Source of the DNA: Chitinophagaceae bacterium
Lineage (GTDB): Bacteria > Bacteroidota > Bacteroidia > Chitinophagales > Chitinophagaceae
Direction: 5' to 3'
Assembly: GCA_013694745.1 (NCBI GenBank)
Contig: JACDBU010000166.1
Span: forward strand, 1 to 32,364
DNA length: 32,364 bases
Part shown: positions 1-7,690 of the stretch, piece after piece
Layout: each line of letters starts with the position of its first letter
Position numbering within the stretch: position 1 is the first letter of the stretch
Translations under genes and position numbers: made by a program
Notes under the pieces: model-generated
What the model was told of the DNA's origin: nothing
The model's input: only the letters and a program-made list of their open reading frames with translations
The model's database searches: none

Positions 1-114
1 GTTATGAAGATCACTTTAAGTTGTGATCACAGGAGTGTTGATGGAGCTGTGGGAGCCGCATTCCTGCAGACTGTAAAAAAGTTTTTGGAAAACCCGGTCA
101 CGATGCTTGTCTGA
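1..114 (+). CDS. 2-oxo acid dehydrogenase E2 subunit (dihydrolipoamide acyltransferase), C-terminal end only
   Basis: The first 37 codons of the window read in frame 1 to a TGA at 112-114. They match the extreme C-terminus of the catalytic domain of the E2 acyltransferase of pyruvate or another 2-oxo acid dehydrogenase complex. The segment [15 protein letters not shown] carries the family signature DHRxxDG, whose His and Asp form the acyl-transfer active site, and the protein ends in NPVTMLV, as E2 proteins usually do. The lipoyl and subunit-binding domains lie upstream of the window. Which complex it serves (pyruvate, branched-chain or 2-oxoglutarate) cannot be settled from 37 residues; the FLxxxKxFLENP ending resembles pyruvate dehydrogenase E2 of Bacteroidota. 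Confidence 0.85.
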   Translation, partial: VMKITLSCDHRSVDGAVGAAFLQTVKKFLENPVTMLV

Positions 115-227
115 GTGTGCATTGAAATGCCCGGTCAAATTTTTTCCTGTTAGATGTAAAGCATAATCTTAAATAATTCCTTGATTTCCACCTGGCAGGT
201 AAGAAATAATCTGATCAAAATTTAGCA

Positions 228-1094
228 GTGAATAAAACACTCCGCTCCACGTTACAATTACTAAGGTTTCATTTCTCTTTCTTTTTAATGCCTGTGTACT
301 GGTTTGCCTTAAGCCAGGTAAATAAAATAAATACTTGGGATGCTATCCTGGTCTTTCTTGTGCTTCATGTTCTCGTTTACCCGGCCAGCAACGGTTACAA
401 CAGCTATATGGACAGGGATACCAGCAGTATTGGTGGTTTAAAAAAACCGCTGCAGCCTACCAAACAATTATTTTACACAACGGTGATAATGGATATCGCT
501 GCCGTTACGATTAGTATATGTATGAGCTGGATATTCGCAGTCGGGATCTTTTTATACATACTGGCATCCCGTGCCTATAGTTATAGAAAAATAAGGTTAA
601 AAAAATACTGGTTAATTGGCTACTTGACAGTGGTGATATTCCAGGGAGCAGTAACTTTTTTTTTAGTTTACAATGAAACGGATATTCACCATACATTAAA
701 TGTACCATGGATAGCTACAATTGCTTCCAGTTTGCTTATCGGTGGTTTTTACCCGCTTACGCAAATTTACCAGCACAATGAAGATGTTAAGGATGGTGTG
801 CGAACGATCAGTTATAAATTGGGATATAAAGGCACTTTTATCTTTACTGGCATTATATATGCCTTAGCTTTTTGCATGATCGCCTGGCAATTTTTTTTAA
901 ATCTTGAATGGAATCGCTTTTACATTTTACAAATCTTTATGCTGCCTGTGCTCGTATATTTTTTTATATGGTTCAGCAAAGTATTAAAAGATAAAAATGA
1001 AGCCAATTTTAAAAACACGATGCGAATGAATTTGCTGGCATCAGTTTGCACCAACCTGGGATTTATAACCTTGTTAATATTATATGTAATTTGA
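228..1094 (+). CDS. UbiA-family membrane prenyltransferase
   Basis: Predicted 288-residue integral membrane protein with about eight hydrophobic helices, starting at GTG 228; the N-terminus LRFHFSFFLMPVYWFAL is typical of UbiA proteins. The UbiA family transfers isoprenoid groups to aromatic or quinone acceptors, using two Asp-rich motifs to hold Mg and pyrophosphate. Both are recognisable but degenerate: motif 1 is NSYMDRDTS (N58 to S66), where the usual NDxxDxxxD keeps only N58 and D62 of the four key positions; motif 2 is QHNEDVKDGVRT (Q182 onward), keeping D186 and the G and T but with Gln for the first Asp. I recall the same variant in other Bacteroidota UbiA proteins. The stop overlaps the TTG start of the type III polyketide synthase, so translation is probably coupled and the acceptor may be the product of that enzyme. 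Family confident; substrate unknown. Confidence 0.85.
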   Translation: MNKTLRSTLQLLRFHFSFFLMPVYWFALSQVNKINTWDAILVFLVLHVLVYPASNGYNSYMDRDTSSIGGLKKPLQPTKQLFYTTVIMDIAAVTISICMSWIFAVGIFLYILASRAYSYRKIRLKKYWLIGYLTVVIFQGAVTFFLVYNETDIHHTLNVPWIATIASSLLIGGFYPLTQIYQHNEDVKDGVRTISYKLGYKGTFIFTGIIYALAFCMIAWQFFLNLEWNRFYILQIFMLPVLVYFFIWFSKVLKDKNEANFKNTMRMNLLASVCTNLGFITLLILYVI

Positions 1095-2185
1095 GTAAGA
1101 TTGTTTCGATAGCAACCGCAGTACCGCAATACAAACATAAACAGGAAGATATTTTAACCTTCATGCAAAATGTGTATGCAATGAACGAGGTGGATAAAAG
1201 AAAATTAAAATTCCTTTATCATCAAAGTGCCATAGATACACGCTATTCTGTTTTGCCCGATTACGGCCGCTCTGCCAATGACTGGGAGTTTTATCCTGCC
1301 ACAGAAAATCTTGAACCCTTTCCCAACCTTGAACTTAGGATGAAATGGTTTAATGATACAGCACCTGCCCTTTCAGTAAATGCTATTGAAAATTGCATCA
1401 CTGAAAAAATAGATAAAAGTGAAATAACACATCTCATAACGGTTACCTGTACGGGCTTGAGTGCACCTGGCCTTGATCTTCAAATTATGGAAGCGCTGGA
1501 TCTTTCCTCAAATATTTTCAGGACCTCGGTAAATTTTATGGGTTGTTATGCAGCCATTCATGCATTAAAGCTGGCTGATGCATTTGCCCGTGAAAATAAA
1601 GATGCTAAAATTCTAGTAGTATGCACTGAATTATGCACGTTACATTTTCAGCAAAAAAATTCGATGGATAATATTGCATCAAGCCTGCTTTTTGGTGATG
1701 GTTCAGCTGCTGTACTGGTTACACATGATGACAGCCCGTTTGATGGTTTGCACATAAAGAATTTTTATTCCGAAGTTTCTTTTAAAGGGAAAAAAGATAT
1801 GAGTTGGGGATTATCTTCCTCAGGCTTTTTAATGACCTTATCAGGCTATATACCAGATCTTATAGAAGAAGATTTTAACACGTTAACCGAGCATGCATTA
1901 GAAAATGCAAAATTGGAAAAGGAAGATATTTCACATTGGTGCATCCACCCTGGCGGTAAAAAGATATTGACCGCCATTCAAAAAAGTATTGATCTGCCGG
2001 CTGAATCGCTGCAACATTCTTATAATATTTTAAAAGATTATGGCAACATGTCTTCTCCCAGCATCCTCTTTGTTTTAAGAGAGATAAGTGATGAGCTAAA
2101 AAATAAAAAGGCGAAAGCAAATATTTTCGGGGCGGCATTTGGACCGGGCCTCACAATGGAAACTTTCATCTTAACCAATGATTGA
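1091..2185 (+). CDS. type III polyketide synthase (chalcone/alkylresorcinol synthase-like)
   Basis: Type III polyketide synthases are homodimeric ketosynthases that extend an acyl-CoA starter with malonyl-CoA and cyclise the chain to pyrones, resorcinols or related phenols. The start is set at TTG 1091, giving 364 residues and the N-terminus MSKIVSIATAVPQYK, usual for the family; the frame is open further upstream, to an ATG at 1046, but that would add 15 residues encoded inside the UbiA gene. The catalytic triad is complete: Cys152 in NFMGCYAA, His286 in IHPGGKK and Asn319 in YGNMSSPS; the C-terminal GPGL loop is present (AAFGPGLTMET). The Cys lies in a context shared by bacterial alkylpyrone and alkylresorcinol synthases. 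The stop overlaps the following methyltransferase start by 8 bases. Product ring type and chain length cannot be read from the sequence; a long-chain fatty acyl starter is inference. Confidence 0.92.
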   Translation: MSKIVSIATAVPQYKHKQEDILTFMQNVYAMNEVDKRKLKFLYHQSAIDTRYSVLPDYGRSANDWEFYPATENLEPFPNLELRMKWFNDTAPALSVNAIENCITEKIDKSEITHLITVTCTGLSAPGLDLQIMEALDLSSNIFRTSVNFMGCYAAIHALKLADAFARENKDAKILVVCTELCTLHFQQKNSMDNIASSLLFGDGSAAVLVTHDDSPFDGLHIKNFYSEVSFKGKKDMSWGLSSSGFLMTLSGYIPDLIEEDFNTLTEHALENAKLEKEDISHWCIHPGGKKILTAIQKSIDLPAESLQHSYNILKDYGNMSSPSILFVLREISDELKNKKAKANIFGAAFGPGLTMETFILTND

Positions 2186-2879
2186 TTACTCCAGGCGCTC
2201 ATACAAAAAAGAATTATTAGACAGTGACGATATCCCATTTGCCGACATACAGCAAAACATGGCAGAACTTGATTTCATCAACACCTGCCTGGGTGGCCAT
2301 TCCATAACACTTTCCGGGATAAAAAAATTTTTACAGAACAGGAAATCAATAACCGTATGCGAAATAGGTTGCGGAGGCGGTGACAATCTTAATGCGATCT
2401 ATAAATATTGCAGTAAAAAAATTGATACAAAACTTATCGGCATCGATATAAATGCTGATTGTATTTCCTTTGCCCGCAAAAATACACCCATCGCAAATGA
2501 AAATTTTATTGTTTCTGATTATCGCATGATCGACTTTAAAAAAAACAAGCCCGATGTTATTTTCTCTTCCCTTTTCTGCCATCATTTTAGCGATGAACAG
2601 CTGTTAGAAATGTTGTTGTGGATGCAGGACAATTCCAGGCTTGGTTTTTTTATAAATGATCTGCATCGTCATCCTCTCGCCTTCCGTTTCATAAAATTCA
2701 GCACCCGGCTTTTCTCTAAATCTTATCTTGTAAAAAATGATGCGCCACTTTCAGTTTTGCGGGGATTTAAAAACAAGGAATGGATCAGCCTCCTGCAAAA
2801 AGCTGGCATTAAAAATTATTCAATTGAATGGAAATGGGCATTCCGGTATTTGATCACGGTACTAAATGACAGAGCATAA
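2178..2879 (+). CDS. class I SAM-dependent methyltransferase
   Basis: Predicted 233-residue soluble methyltransferase. Motif I of the Rossmann-type SAM site is VCEIGCGGGDN (V60-N70), followed by an acidic residue at the end of strand 2 (LIGIDINAD) and a motif IV-like segment DVIFSSLFCHH. It overlaps the polyketide synthase by 8 bases and the FAD enzyme by 14 bases, so all are almost certainly cotranscribed. In Bacillus bpsAB and Streptomyces srsABC a methyltransferase next to a type III polyketide synthase O-methylates its product; the same role is inferred here, although C-methylation cannot be excluded. The C-terminal half carries basic and aromatic stretches that might help membrane association. 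Start ATG 2178 is preferred because it gives a complete fold and tight coupling. Confidence 0.85.
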   Translation: MIDYSRRSYKKELLDSDDIPFADIQQNMAELDFINTCLGGHSITLSGIKKFLQNRKSITVCEIGCGGGDNLNAIYKYCSKKIDTKLIGIDINADCISFARKNTPIANENFIVSDYRMIDFKKNKPDVIFSSLFCHHFSDEQLLEMLLWMQDNSRLGFFINDLHRHPLAFRFIKFSTRLFSKSYLVKNDAPLSVLRGFKNKEWISLLQKAGIKNYSIEWKWAFRYLITVLNDRA

Positions 2880-4005
2880 ATTATATGATGCAGTTATTGC
2901 AGGAGGCGGCCTGGCAGGGCTTTCACTGGCTATCCAGCTATCTAAAGCGGGATATTCAGTAGCGCTTTTTGAAAAAGAAAAATACCCGTTTCATAAAGTT
3001 TGTGGAGAATATATTAGTCTTGAAAGCTGGGATTTCATTGAACAGCTGGGCTTGCCTTTGCACAATATGAACCTGCCGGTTATTAAAAATTTAATGGTGT
3101 CGTCACCTAATGGTAATAAGATTGAAAGTGATCTTGGGCTGGGTGGTTTTGGCATAAGCAGGTACCTGCTGGATGATGAACTTTGCAAGATCGCCAGGCT
3201 AAATGGGGCCAATATTTTTGAGCAAACAAAAGTAAATGATATACAATTTGAAAATGAAATTTTTACCATTTCCACTACCGCACTTTCTGTAAAGGCAAAA
3301 GTTGTTGCTGGCACATTTGGCAAGCGGAGTAACCTTGATGTAAAATGGTCCAGGAAATTTTTAAAACAGAAGGCAGCCCGCCTCAACAATTATATAGGCG
3401 TAAAATATCACGTAACAACCAGCTACCCGGCGCAAACAATTGCCTTGCATAATTTTAAAAATGGTTATTGCGGAATTTCAAAGATTGAAGAAAATAAATA
3501 TTGCCTCTGTTATTTAACCACAGCCACTAACCTCAGATCATGCAATAATTCCATTGCTGTTATGGAGAAAAATATTCTGCAGCAAAACCCATTTCTTAAA
3601 CAGATCTTTTCTGAAGCTGCTTTTTTATATAGCTCACCGGTAACCATATCACAAATAAGCTTTGAAAAAAAATCGCAAATAGAAAATCATGTATTGATGA
3701 TAGGCGATGCAGCCGGAATGATAACCCCATTGTGTGGCAATGGAATGAGTATGGCTTTTCATGGTAGTAAATTCGCATTTGAAACCATAGATAGTTTTTT
3801 AAAAAATGCATGCACAAGAGAACAAATGGAAGTTCAGTATTCTTTTAAATGGAACAGGCAGTTTGCAAGACGTTTGCGAAATGGAAGGTTCATACAAAGT
3901 ATGTTTGGAAAAGAATGGGTAACCAATTTTTTTATAAGAACAATCAAACATTTTCCTTATCTCATAAAACATCTTATAAAGTCAACCCACGGGAAACCTT
4001 TTTAA
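2866..4005 (+). CDS. FAD-dependent oxidoreductase / monooxygenase of the geranylgeranyl reductase-like group
   Basis: 379-residue flavoprotein. The N-terminal dinucleotide-binding motif is VIAGGGLAGLSLAIQLSKAG, ending in an acidic residue (FEKE) for the ribose. The second FAD contact is MIGDAAGMITPLCGNGMSMA (G280, D281), as in PHBH-type hydroxylases and geranylgeranyl reductases. A Cys-Gly-Glu segment (KVCGEYIS) follows the first motif, as is common in the geranylgeranyl reductase-like group. As the fourth member of an overlapping operon with UbiA, a type III polyketide synthase and a methyltransferase, it most likely hydroxylates or oxidises the phenolic ring, as SrsC does in Streptomyces griseus; reduction of a prenyl or alkyl chain is the main alternative. 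The basic C-terminus (FFIRTIKHFPYLIKHLIK) may touch the membrane. Confidence 0.85.
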   Translation: MTEHKLYDAVIAGGGLAGLSLAIQLSKAGYSVALFEKEKYPFHKVCGEYISLESWDFIEQLGLPLHNMNLPVIKNLMVSSPNGNKIESDLGLGGFGISRYLLDDELCKIARLNGANIFEQTKVNDIQFENEIFTISTTALSVKAKVVAGTFGKRSNLDVKWSRKFLKQKAARLNNYIGVKYHVTTSYPAQTIALHNFKNGYCGISKIEENKYCLCYLTTATNLRSCNNSIAVMEKNILQQNPFLKQIFSEAAFLYSSPVTISQISFEKKSQIENHVLMIGDAAGMITPLCGNGMSMAFHGSKFAFETIDSFLKNACTREQMEVQYSFKWNRQFARRLRNGRFIQSMFGKEWVTNFFIRTIKHFPYLIKHLIKSTHGKPF

Positions 4006-4022
4006 ACGGTATTTTTGCATTA

Positions 4023-4424
4023 ATGAATGAGCGGCCGGTTATATTATTTGATGGGGTTTGCAATTTGTGCAACAGCGCTGTAAAATTTGTTATCGCCAGG
4101 GATAAAAAAAAATTGTTCAGCTTCGCTTCTTTGCAGTCTGATGAAGGCCAAAAACGCCTGACCGAACACCAGCTTTCATCAATGGATCTGGATTCATTTG
4201 TATTGATCGAAAACGGAAAGGCCTACACAAGATCCGACGGCGCATTGCGCGTAGCGAAGAAATTAAAAGGTGGCTGGCCTTTATTATATGCCTTTATAAT
4301 TGTTCCAAAATTTATCAGGGATGGAATGTATAACTGGATCGCCCGCAACCGTTATAAATGGTTTGGCAAACAGGATGTTTGCATGATACCCACCCCCGAA
4401 TTAAAGGCAAGGTTTTTGAATTAA
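4023..4424 (+). CDS. DCC-family (DUF393) thiol-disulfide oxidoreductase-like protein
   Basis: 133-residue protein beginning at ATG 4023. The same frame is open back to 3849, but that stretch lies inside the FAD enzyme gene and translates to an unconserved basic sequence. The signature is near the N-terminus: ILFDGVCNLCNSAVKFV, with the DGxCxxC motif (D10, C13, C16) that names the DCC family and a thioredoxin-like fold inferred for it. The later part, LLYAFIIVPKFIRDGMYNWIARNRYKWFG, is also typical. The family's reaction is poorly known; redox activity is inferred from the CxxC pair. It follows the FAD gene by 17 bases and precedes the CoA-binding gene by 7, so it probably belongs to the same transcript without necessarily being part of the polyketide pathway. 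Confidence 0.88.
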   Translation: MNERPVILFDGVCNLCNSAVKFVIARDKKKLFSFASLQSDEGQKRLTEHQLSSMDLDSFVLIENGKAYTRSDGALRVAKKLKGGWPLLYAFIIVPKFIRDGMYNWIARNRYKWFGKQDVCMIPTPELKARFLN

Positions 4425-4431
4425 TGATAAC

Positions 4432-4797
4432 ATGGAAAAGAAAAAAACGGTTGTTTTTGGCGCATCTGTAAATCCTGCCCGTTACAGTTTTTTAGCCGTG
4501 AATAAACTTACCACATTTGGCCATCCTGTTGTGGCTATCGGAAAAAGAAAAGGAGAGATCGCCAAAGTTGAAATTGAAACGGAGGCTAAGCCAATTGAAA
4601 ACGTTGATACAGTAACCCTTTATTTAAATCCTGCTAATCAGAAACAATATTATAATTATATTCTTTCACTCCATCCTAAGCGTATCATATTTAATCCGGG
4701 TGCAGAAAATGATGAACTCATCAAACTCGCTAATAAAGAAGGTATTAAAACAATGGAAGCGTGTACACTCGTATTATTAAGCACCGGCCAGTACTAA
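4432..4797 (+). CDS. CoA-binding domain protein (YccU-like)
   Basis: 121-residue single-domain protein with the Rossmann-type fold of the CoA-binding family (related to the N-terminal domain of acyl-CoA synthetase ADP-forming subunits and YccU). Recognisable parts are the N-terminal nucleotide loop KTVVFGASVNPARYS, the strand YPVVAIGKRKG-like segment (here HPVVAIGKRKGEIA), VDTVTLYLNPANQ, and RIIFNPGAENDEL near the end. No catalytic domain is attached. It probably senses or binds CoA or a nucleotide; the real role is not known. It lies 7 bases after the DCC gene, so the two are likely cotranslated. There is no obvious terminator in the 107 bases that follow, only a run of T residues at 4842-4850. 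Confidence 0.85.
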   Translation: MEKKKTVVFGASVNPARYSFLAVNKLTTFGHPVVAIGKRKGEIAKVEIETEAKPIENVDTVTLYLNPANQKQYYNYILSLHPKRIIFNPGAENDELIKLANKEGIKTMEACTLVLLSTGQY

Positions 4798-4904
4798 GAG
4801 TACTTTTACGCTTTTTGCACCGAAAACTACTAAGCACATAATTTTTTTTTATTCGGGTCGTTTATAATCTGTCCAGAAATCCGAATAACCAAAAATTCCA
4901 AACT

Positions 4905-5360
4905 ATGAAATTCTTTACAAAAGGATTTGTACTGTTTGCATTGCTTATGTCTTTTTTAAATAGCAAGGCACAAAACCAAACTCCAAAACCGCATCTGTTC
5001 GATGCCTTTGCACCTACTATCAGTTGTGTGCAAACAGAATTAGACAAAATTTTTACAACAGCAGCCGGTAACCCTATCCAGGTAGCATTTACAGGCAACT
5101 TATCTTTTACAGGAACGGTTTTATCTTCCCTGCAACGATACAGCAACCTGCAAAATGTTGTTATTAAATCTTCCCTTTTTGATGGGGCCATTTTTGGCAT
5201 ATCTAAAAGGATCAATGATGATAATTCTATTACTTACGTTGGCAGGATCATTAATGAAAAATATGCTGATGGGTATGAATTGAAAATTGATGGAAACGGA
5301 AAATATTATTTAAATAAAATAAATATGGACGATCTGTTACAGGATCATGAATTGTTTTAA
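4905..5360 (+). CDS. small secreted protein of unknown function
   Basis: 151 residues with a clear Sec signal peptide (MKFFTKGFVLFALLMSFLNSKAQ, cleavage likely after A22 with Gln at +1). The mature part is about 129 residues, contains a single Cys and ends in the acidic LLQDHELF. I do not recognise the family. It ends 37 bases before the chosen start of the secreted metallopeptidase and may share its transcript. A partner role, such as inhibitor or accessory factor for the protease, is possible by position only. The mature region alternates short strands and turns (NPIQVAFTGNLSFTG, SITYVGRIINEKYADGYELKIDGNGKYYL), suggesting a small beta-rich fold. Confidence 0.75.
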   Translation: MKFFTKGFVLFALLMSFLNSKAQNQTPKPHLFDAFAPTISCVQTELDKIFTTAAGNPIQVAFTGNLSFTGTVLSSLQRYSNLQNVVIKSSLFDGAIFGISKRINDDNSITYVGRIINEKYADGYELKIDGNGKYYLNKINMDDLLQDHELF

Positions 5361-5397
5361 CGGCTTTATCCAATATCCAATAAAAAAATCCAATAGT

Positions 5398-6987
5398 ATG
5401 AAAAAATCCTTTACCCTCGTGGTGTTGTGGGTTTTATTTATCTCACTAAACGCCATAGCCTTACCAAAGCTAAGTAGCTTTCCTTCTGCACGTGCTACCA
5501 TATTTCTTGACTTCGATGGGCATCGTGTAGTATCCAGTTCATGGAATGGAGGTGCACCTTTAAACTGTGCGGCTTCAAGTTTTAATGATACACAAATAAC
5601 AGAAGTTTTTAACCGGGTTTCAGAAGATTACCGCCCGTTCAATATTAATATCACAACAGATTCAACCGTGTTTCTGGCTGCGCCATTAACATCAAGGATA
5701 AGAATAGTTGTAACTACCACCAGCGCATGGTATCCTAATGTGGGTGGTATTTCTTATACCGGTTCATTTAAGTGGGGTGATGATACACCAGGTTTTGTTT
5801 TTGTTGATAAGCTGGCTTACAATACAAAATATGTAGGCGAATGCTGCAGCCACGAAGCAGGCCATACCGTTGGACTATCACACCAGGCTAAGTATGATGC
5901 TAACTGCACTTTTATAACTACCTATAACGATGGTTATGGTACAGGAGAAATAGGCTGGGCGCCGATCATGGGGAACAGCTATTATAAAAATTTCTCGGGC
6001 TGGAACAATGGTCCTACACCAAATGGCTGTGCATCAAACCAGGATAATCTTTCTATAATAACAAGTAATAATGGATTTACATACAGGCCCGATGATTATA
6101 GTGATGATCCTAATACTAACCCGGCATTAATTACCATTACAAACCAGGCATTTAATGTTTCCGGGTTGATAACAACTACAACCGATAAAGATGCATTTAA
6201 AATTGTTTTACCTCAAAATGGTACACTTCATTTGAATGCTTCACCATATTCGGTTGGAATAAATGATGATGGGGCAGACCTTGATATAAAGTTAACGTTA
6301 TTGAATGCGGCAAAACAAACGATAAATACTTACAATCCTGCCACACTATTAAGTGCAACCATTGATACCGCATTAACCGCAGGTACATATTATATTGTAC
6401 TTGATGGCACTGGTAATGCCAACATCAGTGATTATGGAAGTTTGGGTTCTTACACGATCAATGGCACATTCGCCAGCGGTATACTTCCTATTAAAGATGT
6501 TGCCTTATCTGGTAAGATCGAAAATGATAAACACAATTTAAGCTGGAATATCATTTCGGATGATCCTATAAAGACTATCGAAATACAATCATCTGCTGAT
6601 GGTACCAATTTTAAAAGTCTTACCAATGTGGCTGCCAGTGCAAAGAATTTCTTATATAATCCATTTACAACAGGAAATGTATTTTATCGCCTGAAAGTAA
6701 CATCGGTAATAGATCAAACAGTTTACTCTAATGTGATCGTTTTAAGATCAGCAGCCTTAGTGGTAAAACCATTTACTGTATCAACACTCGTTCATGATGC
6801 AATAGTGGTAAATGCTTCAGAGGATTACCAGTTCCTTCTTGCTGACATGAGTGGCCGGATCATTATGAAAGGAAATAATAATGCAGGCGTTAACCGTATC
6901 AATATAAATAATGTCCCTAACGGTATGTACCTCATCCAAATGGTTGGAAATACCGCGAAAGCAACAGAAAGAATTGTAAAACAGTAA
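5398..6987 (+). CDS. secreted zinc metallopeptidase (metzincin-like) with T9SS C-terminal sorting domain
   Basis: 529 residues from ATG 5398, chosen because a standard signal peptide (MKKSFTLVVLWVLFISLNAIA) follows; the frame is open to 5347 but the extra residues are not signal-like. The catalytic signature HEAGHTVGLSH (H152, E153, H156, H162) is the metzincin HExxHxxGxxH zinc site. It is preceded by two Cys (GECCSHEAGH) and followed by IMGNSYY, which fits the Met-turn. A pre-peptidase C-terminal-like beta domain follows (DKDAFKIVLPQNGTLHL ... TAGTYYIVLDGTG, about residues 260-360). The last 70 residues (LLADMSGRIIMKG ... NVPNGMYLIQMV ... RIVKQ) form a type A T9SS sorting domain. The enzyme is therefore expected to be exported and anchored or released at the cell surface. 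Substrate unknown. Confidence 0.88.
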   Translation: MKKSFTLVVLWVLFISLNAIALPKLSSFPSARATIFLDFDGHRVVSSSWNGGAPLNCAASSFNDTQITEVFNRVSEDYRPFNINITTDSTVFLAAPLTSRIRIVVTTTSAWYPNVGGISYTGSFKWGDDTPGFVFVDKLAYNTKYVGECCSHEAGHTVGLSHQAKYDANCTFITTYNDGYGTGEIGWAPIMGNSYYKNFSGWNNGPTPNGCASNQDNLSIITSNNGFTYRPDDYSDDPNTNPALITITNQAFNVSGLITTTTDKDAFKIVLPQNGTLHLNASPYSVGINDDGADLDIKLTLLNAAKQTINTYNPATLLSATIDTALTAGTYYIVLDGTGNANISDYGSLGSYTINGTFASGILPIKDVALSGKIENDKHNLSWNIISDDPIKTIEIQSSADGTNFKSLTNVAASAKNFLYNPFTTGNVFYRLKVTSVIDQTVYSNVIVLRSAALVVKPFTVSTLVHDAIVVNASEDYQFLLADMSGRIIMKGNNNAGVNRININNVPNGMYLIQMVGNTAKATERIVKQ

Positions 6988-7006
6988 GGTAGATTCATGT
7001 GTAAGT

Positions 7007-7039
7007 AAGGGTCAGCGTTAGGGGCTGGCCCTTTTTTTT
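7007..7039 (+). terminator. rho-independent terminator after the metallopeptidase gene
   Basis: A 10-bp stem (7007-7016 with 7024-7033, including one T-G wobble) and a 7-base loop run directly into eight T residues (7032-7039). It starts 20 bases after the protease stop codon, so it ends the secreted-protein unit. Confidence 0.88.
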
Positions 7040-7045
7040 ATGTAT

Positions 7046-7071
7046 ATTATTTTACGTGTATGCGTATACGT
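7046..7071. other. imperfect palindrome in the gap before the YkuK-like gene
   Basis: Within this stretch the 18-base sequence ACGTGTATGCGTATACGT is close to its own reverse complement, with mismatches at two symmetric pairs. It lies between the protease terminator and the YkuK-like gene and could be an operator or a chance palindrome; no function can be assigned. Confidence 0.25.
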
Positions 7072-7215
7072 TAGTACTATTGTTTAAAGTTTACCTTTCC
7101 TCTGTTTATTGATCAAGGCAACACCTCGAATAAAGAAAGGTTATGGCATTTTTAATTTTTATTAATATACCGGACTGTATTGGGTTTTTCGGTAACTTTA
7201 AAAAACCTTCTTAAT

Positions 7216-7689
7216 ATGCTCTGGAGAAAATTTAACGGTGACCCCATAGAACTACCCATTAAAAATGCGGTGGAAACAGCCATTCAAAAAGAAACAGACG
7301 CAGGTTACAAATTAAAAGTTTGCATTGGTACGGATAGCCAGGTAAAAGGCATTGAAACAGAATTTGCCACTGTTATTGTATTCTTAAGGGAAGGTCGTGG
7401 CGGCTTCATGTTCATACATAACGAAAAAACAAAACTGGTTTACAGCATCAAGGAACGCATGCTGGTAGAAGTTGCCAAAAGCATTGAGATCGCTTATGAA
7501 TTATGTGATCTTTTTACATTGTATGATGTTGACATGGAAGTGCATGCCGACATCAATACCAATCCGCATTTTAAAAGCAATGAAGCCTTGCGGGAAGCAA
7601 TGGGATATATCCTGGGAATGGGTTTTGCATTCAAAGCCAAGCCGGAAGCCTTTGCCAGCAGCAGCTGTGCAAACAAAGTAGTTAACTAA
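7216..7689 (+). CDS. YkuK-like (DUF458) RNase H-fold protein
   Basis: 157-residue protein, start set at ATG 7216 (MLWRKFNGDPIELP); an in-frame TTG at 7180 would add 12 residues and is less likely. The region VCIGTDSQVKG, followed by ATVIVFLREGRGG and later VHADINTNPHFKSNE, fits the DUF458/YkuK family, which is predicted to have a ribonuclease H-like fold. The Asp of GTDSQ and the Asp of HADIN are candidate metal ligands. The last segment, AMGYILGMGFAFKAKPEAFASSSCANKVV, is well conserved in the family. Function is not established. It is monocistronic and meets the broken gene on the other strand one base after its stop codon. A sequence TAACTTTA at 7193-7200 resembles a -7 promoter element, but no matching -33 box was found. 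Confidence 0.8.
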   Translation: MLWRKFNGDPIELPIKNAVETAIQKETDAGYKLKVCIGTDSQVKGIETEFATVIVFLREGRGGFMFIHNEKTKLVYSIKERMLVEVAKSIEIAYELCDLFTLYDVDMEVHADINTNPHFKSNEALREAMGYILGMGFAFKAKPEAFASSSCANKVVN

Positions 7690-7690
7690 C

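Noticed and set aside
115-227. Possible terminator or small gene between the E2 end and UbiA
   Set aside because: GCATT-GA-AATGC has too small a loop to be a real hairpin, and no open frame of note exists there.
3849-4022. Extended N-terminus for the DCC-family protein
   Set aside because: These 58 codons lie inside the FAD enzyme gene in another frame; the DCC family begins shortly before the ILFDGVCNLC motif, which fits ATG 4023.
4851-4886. ATTCGG/CCGAAT inverted repeat upstream of the small secreted protein gene
   Set aside because: Arms are only six bases with a 24-base spacer, as expected by chance in a gap of this size.
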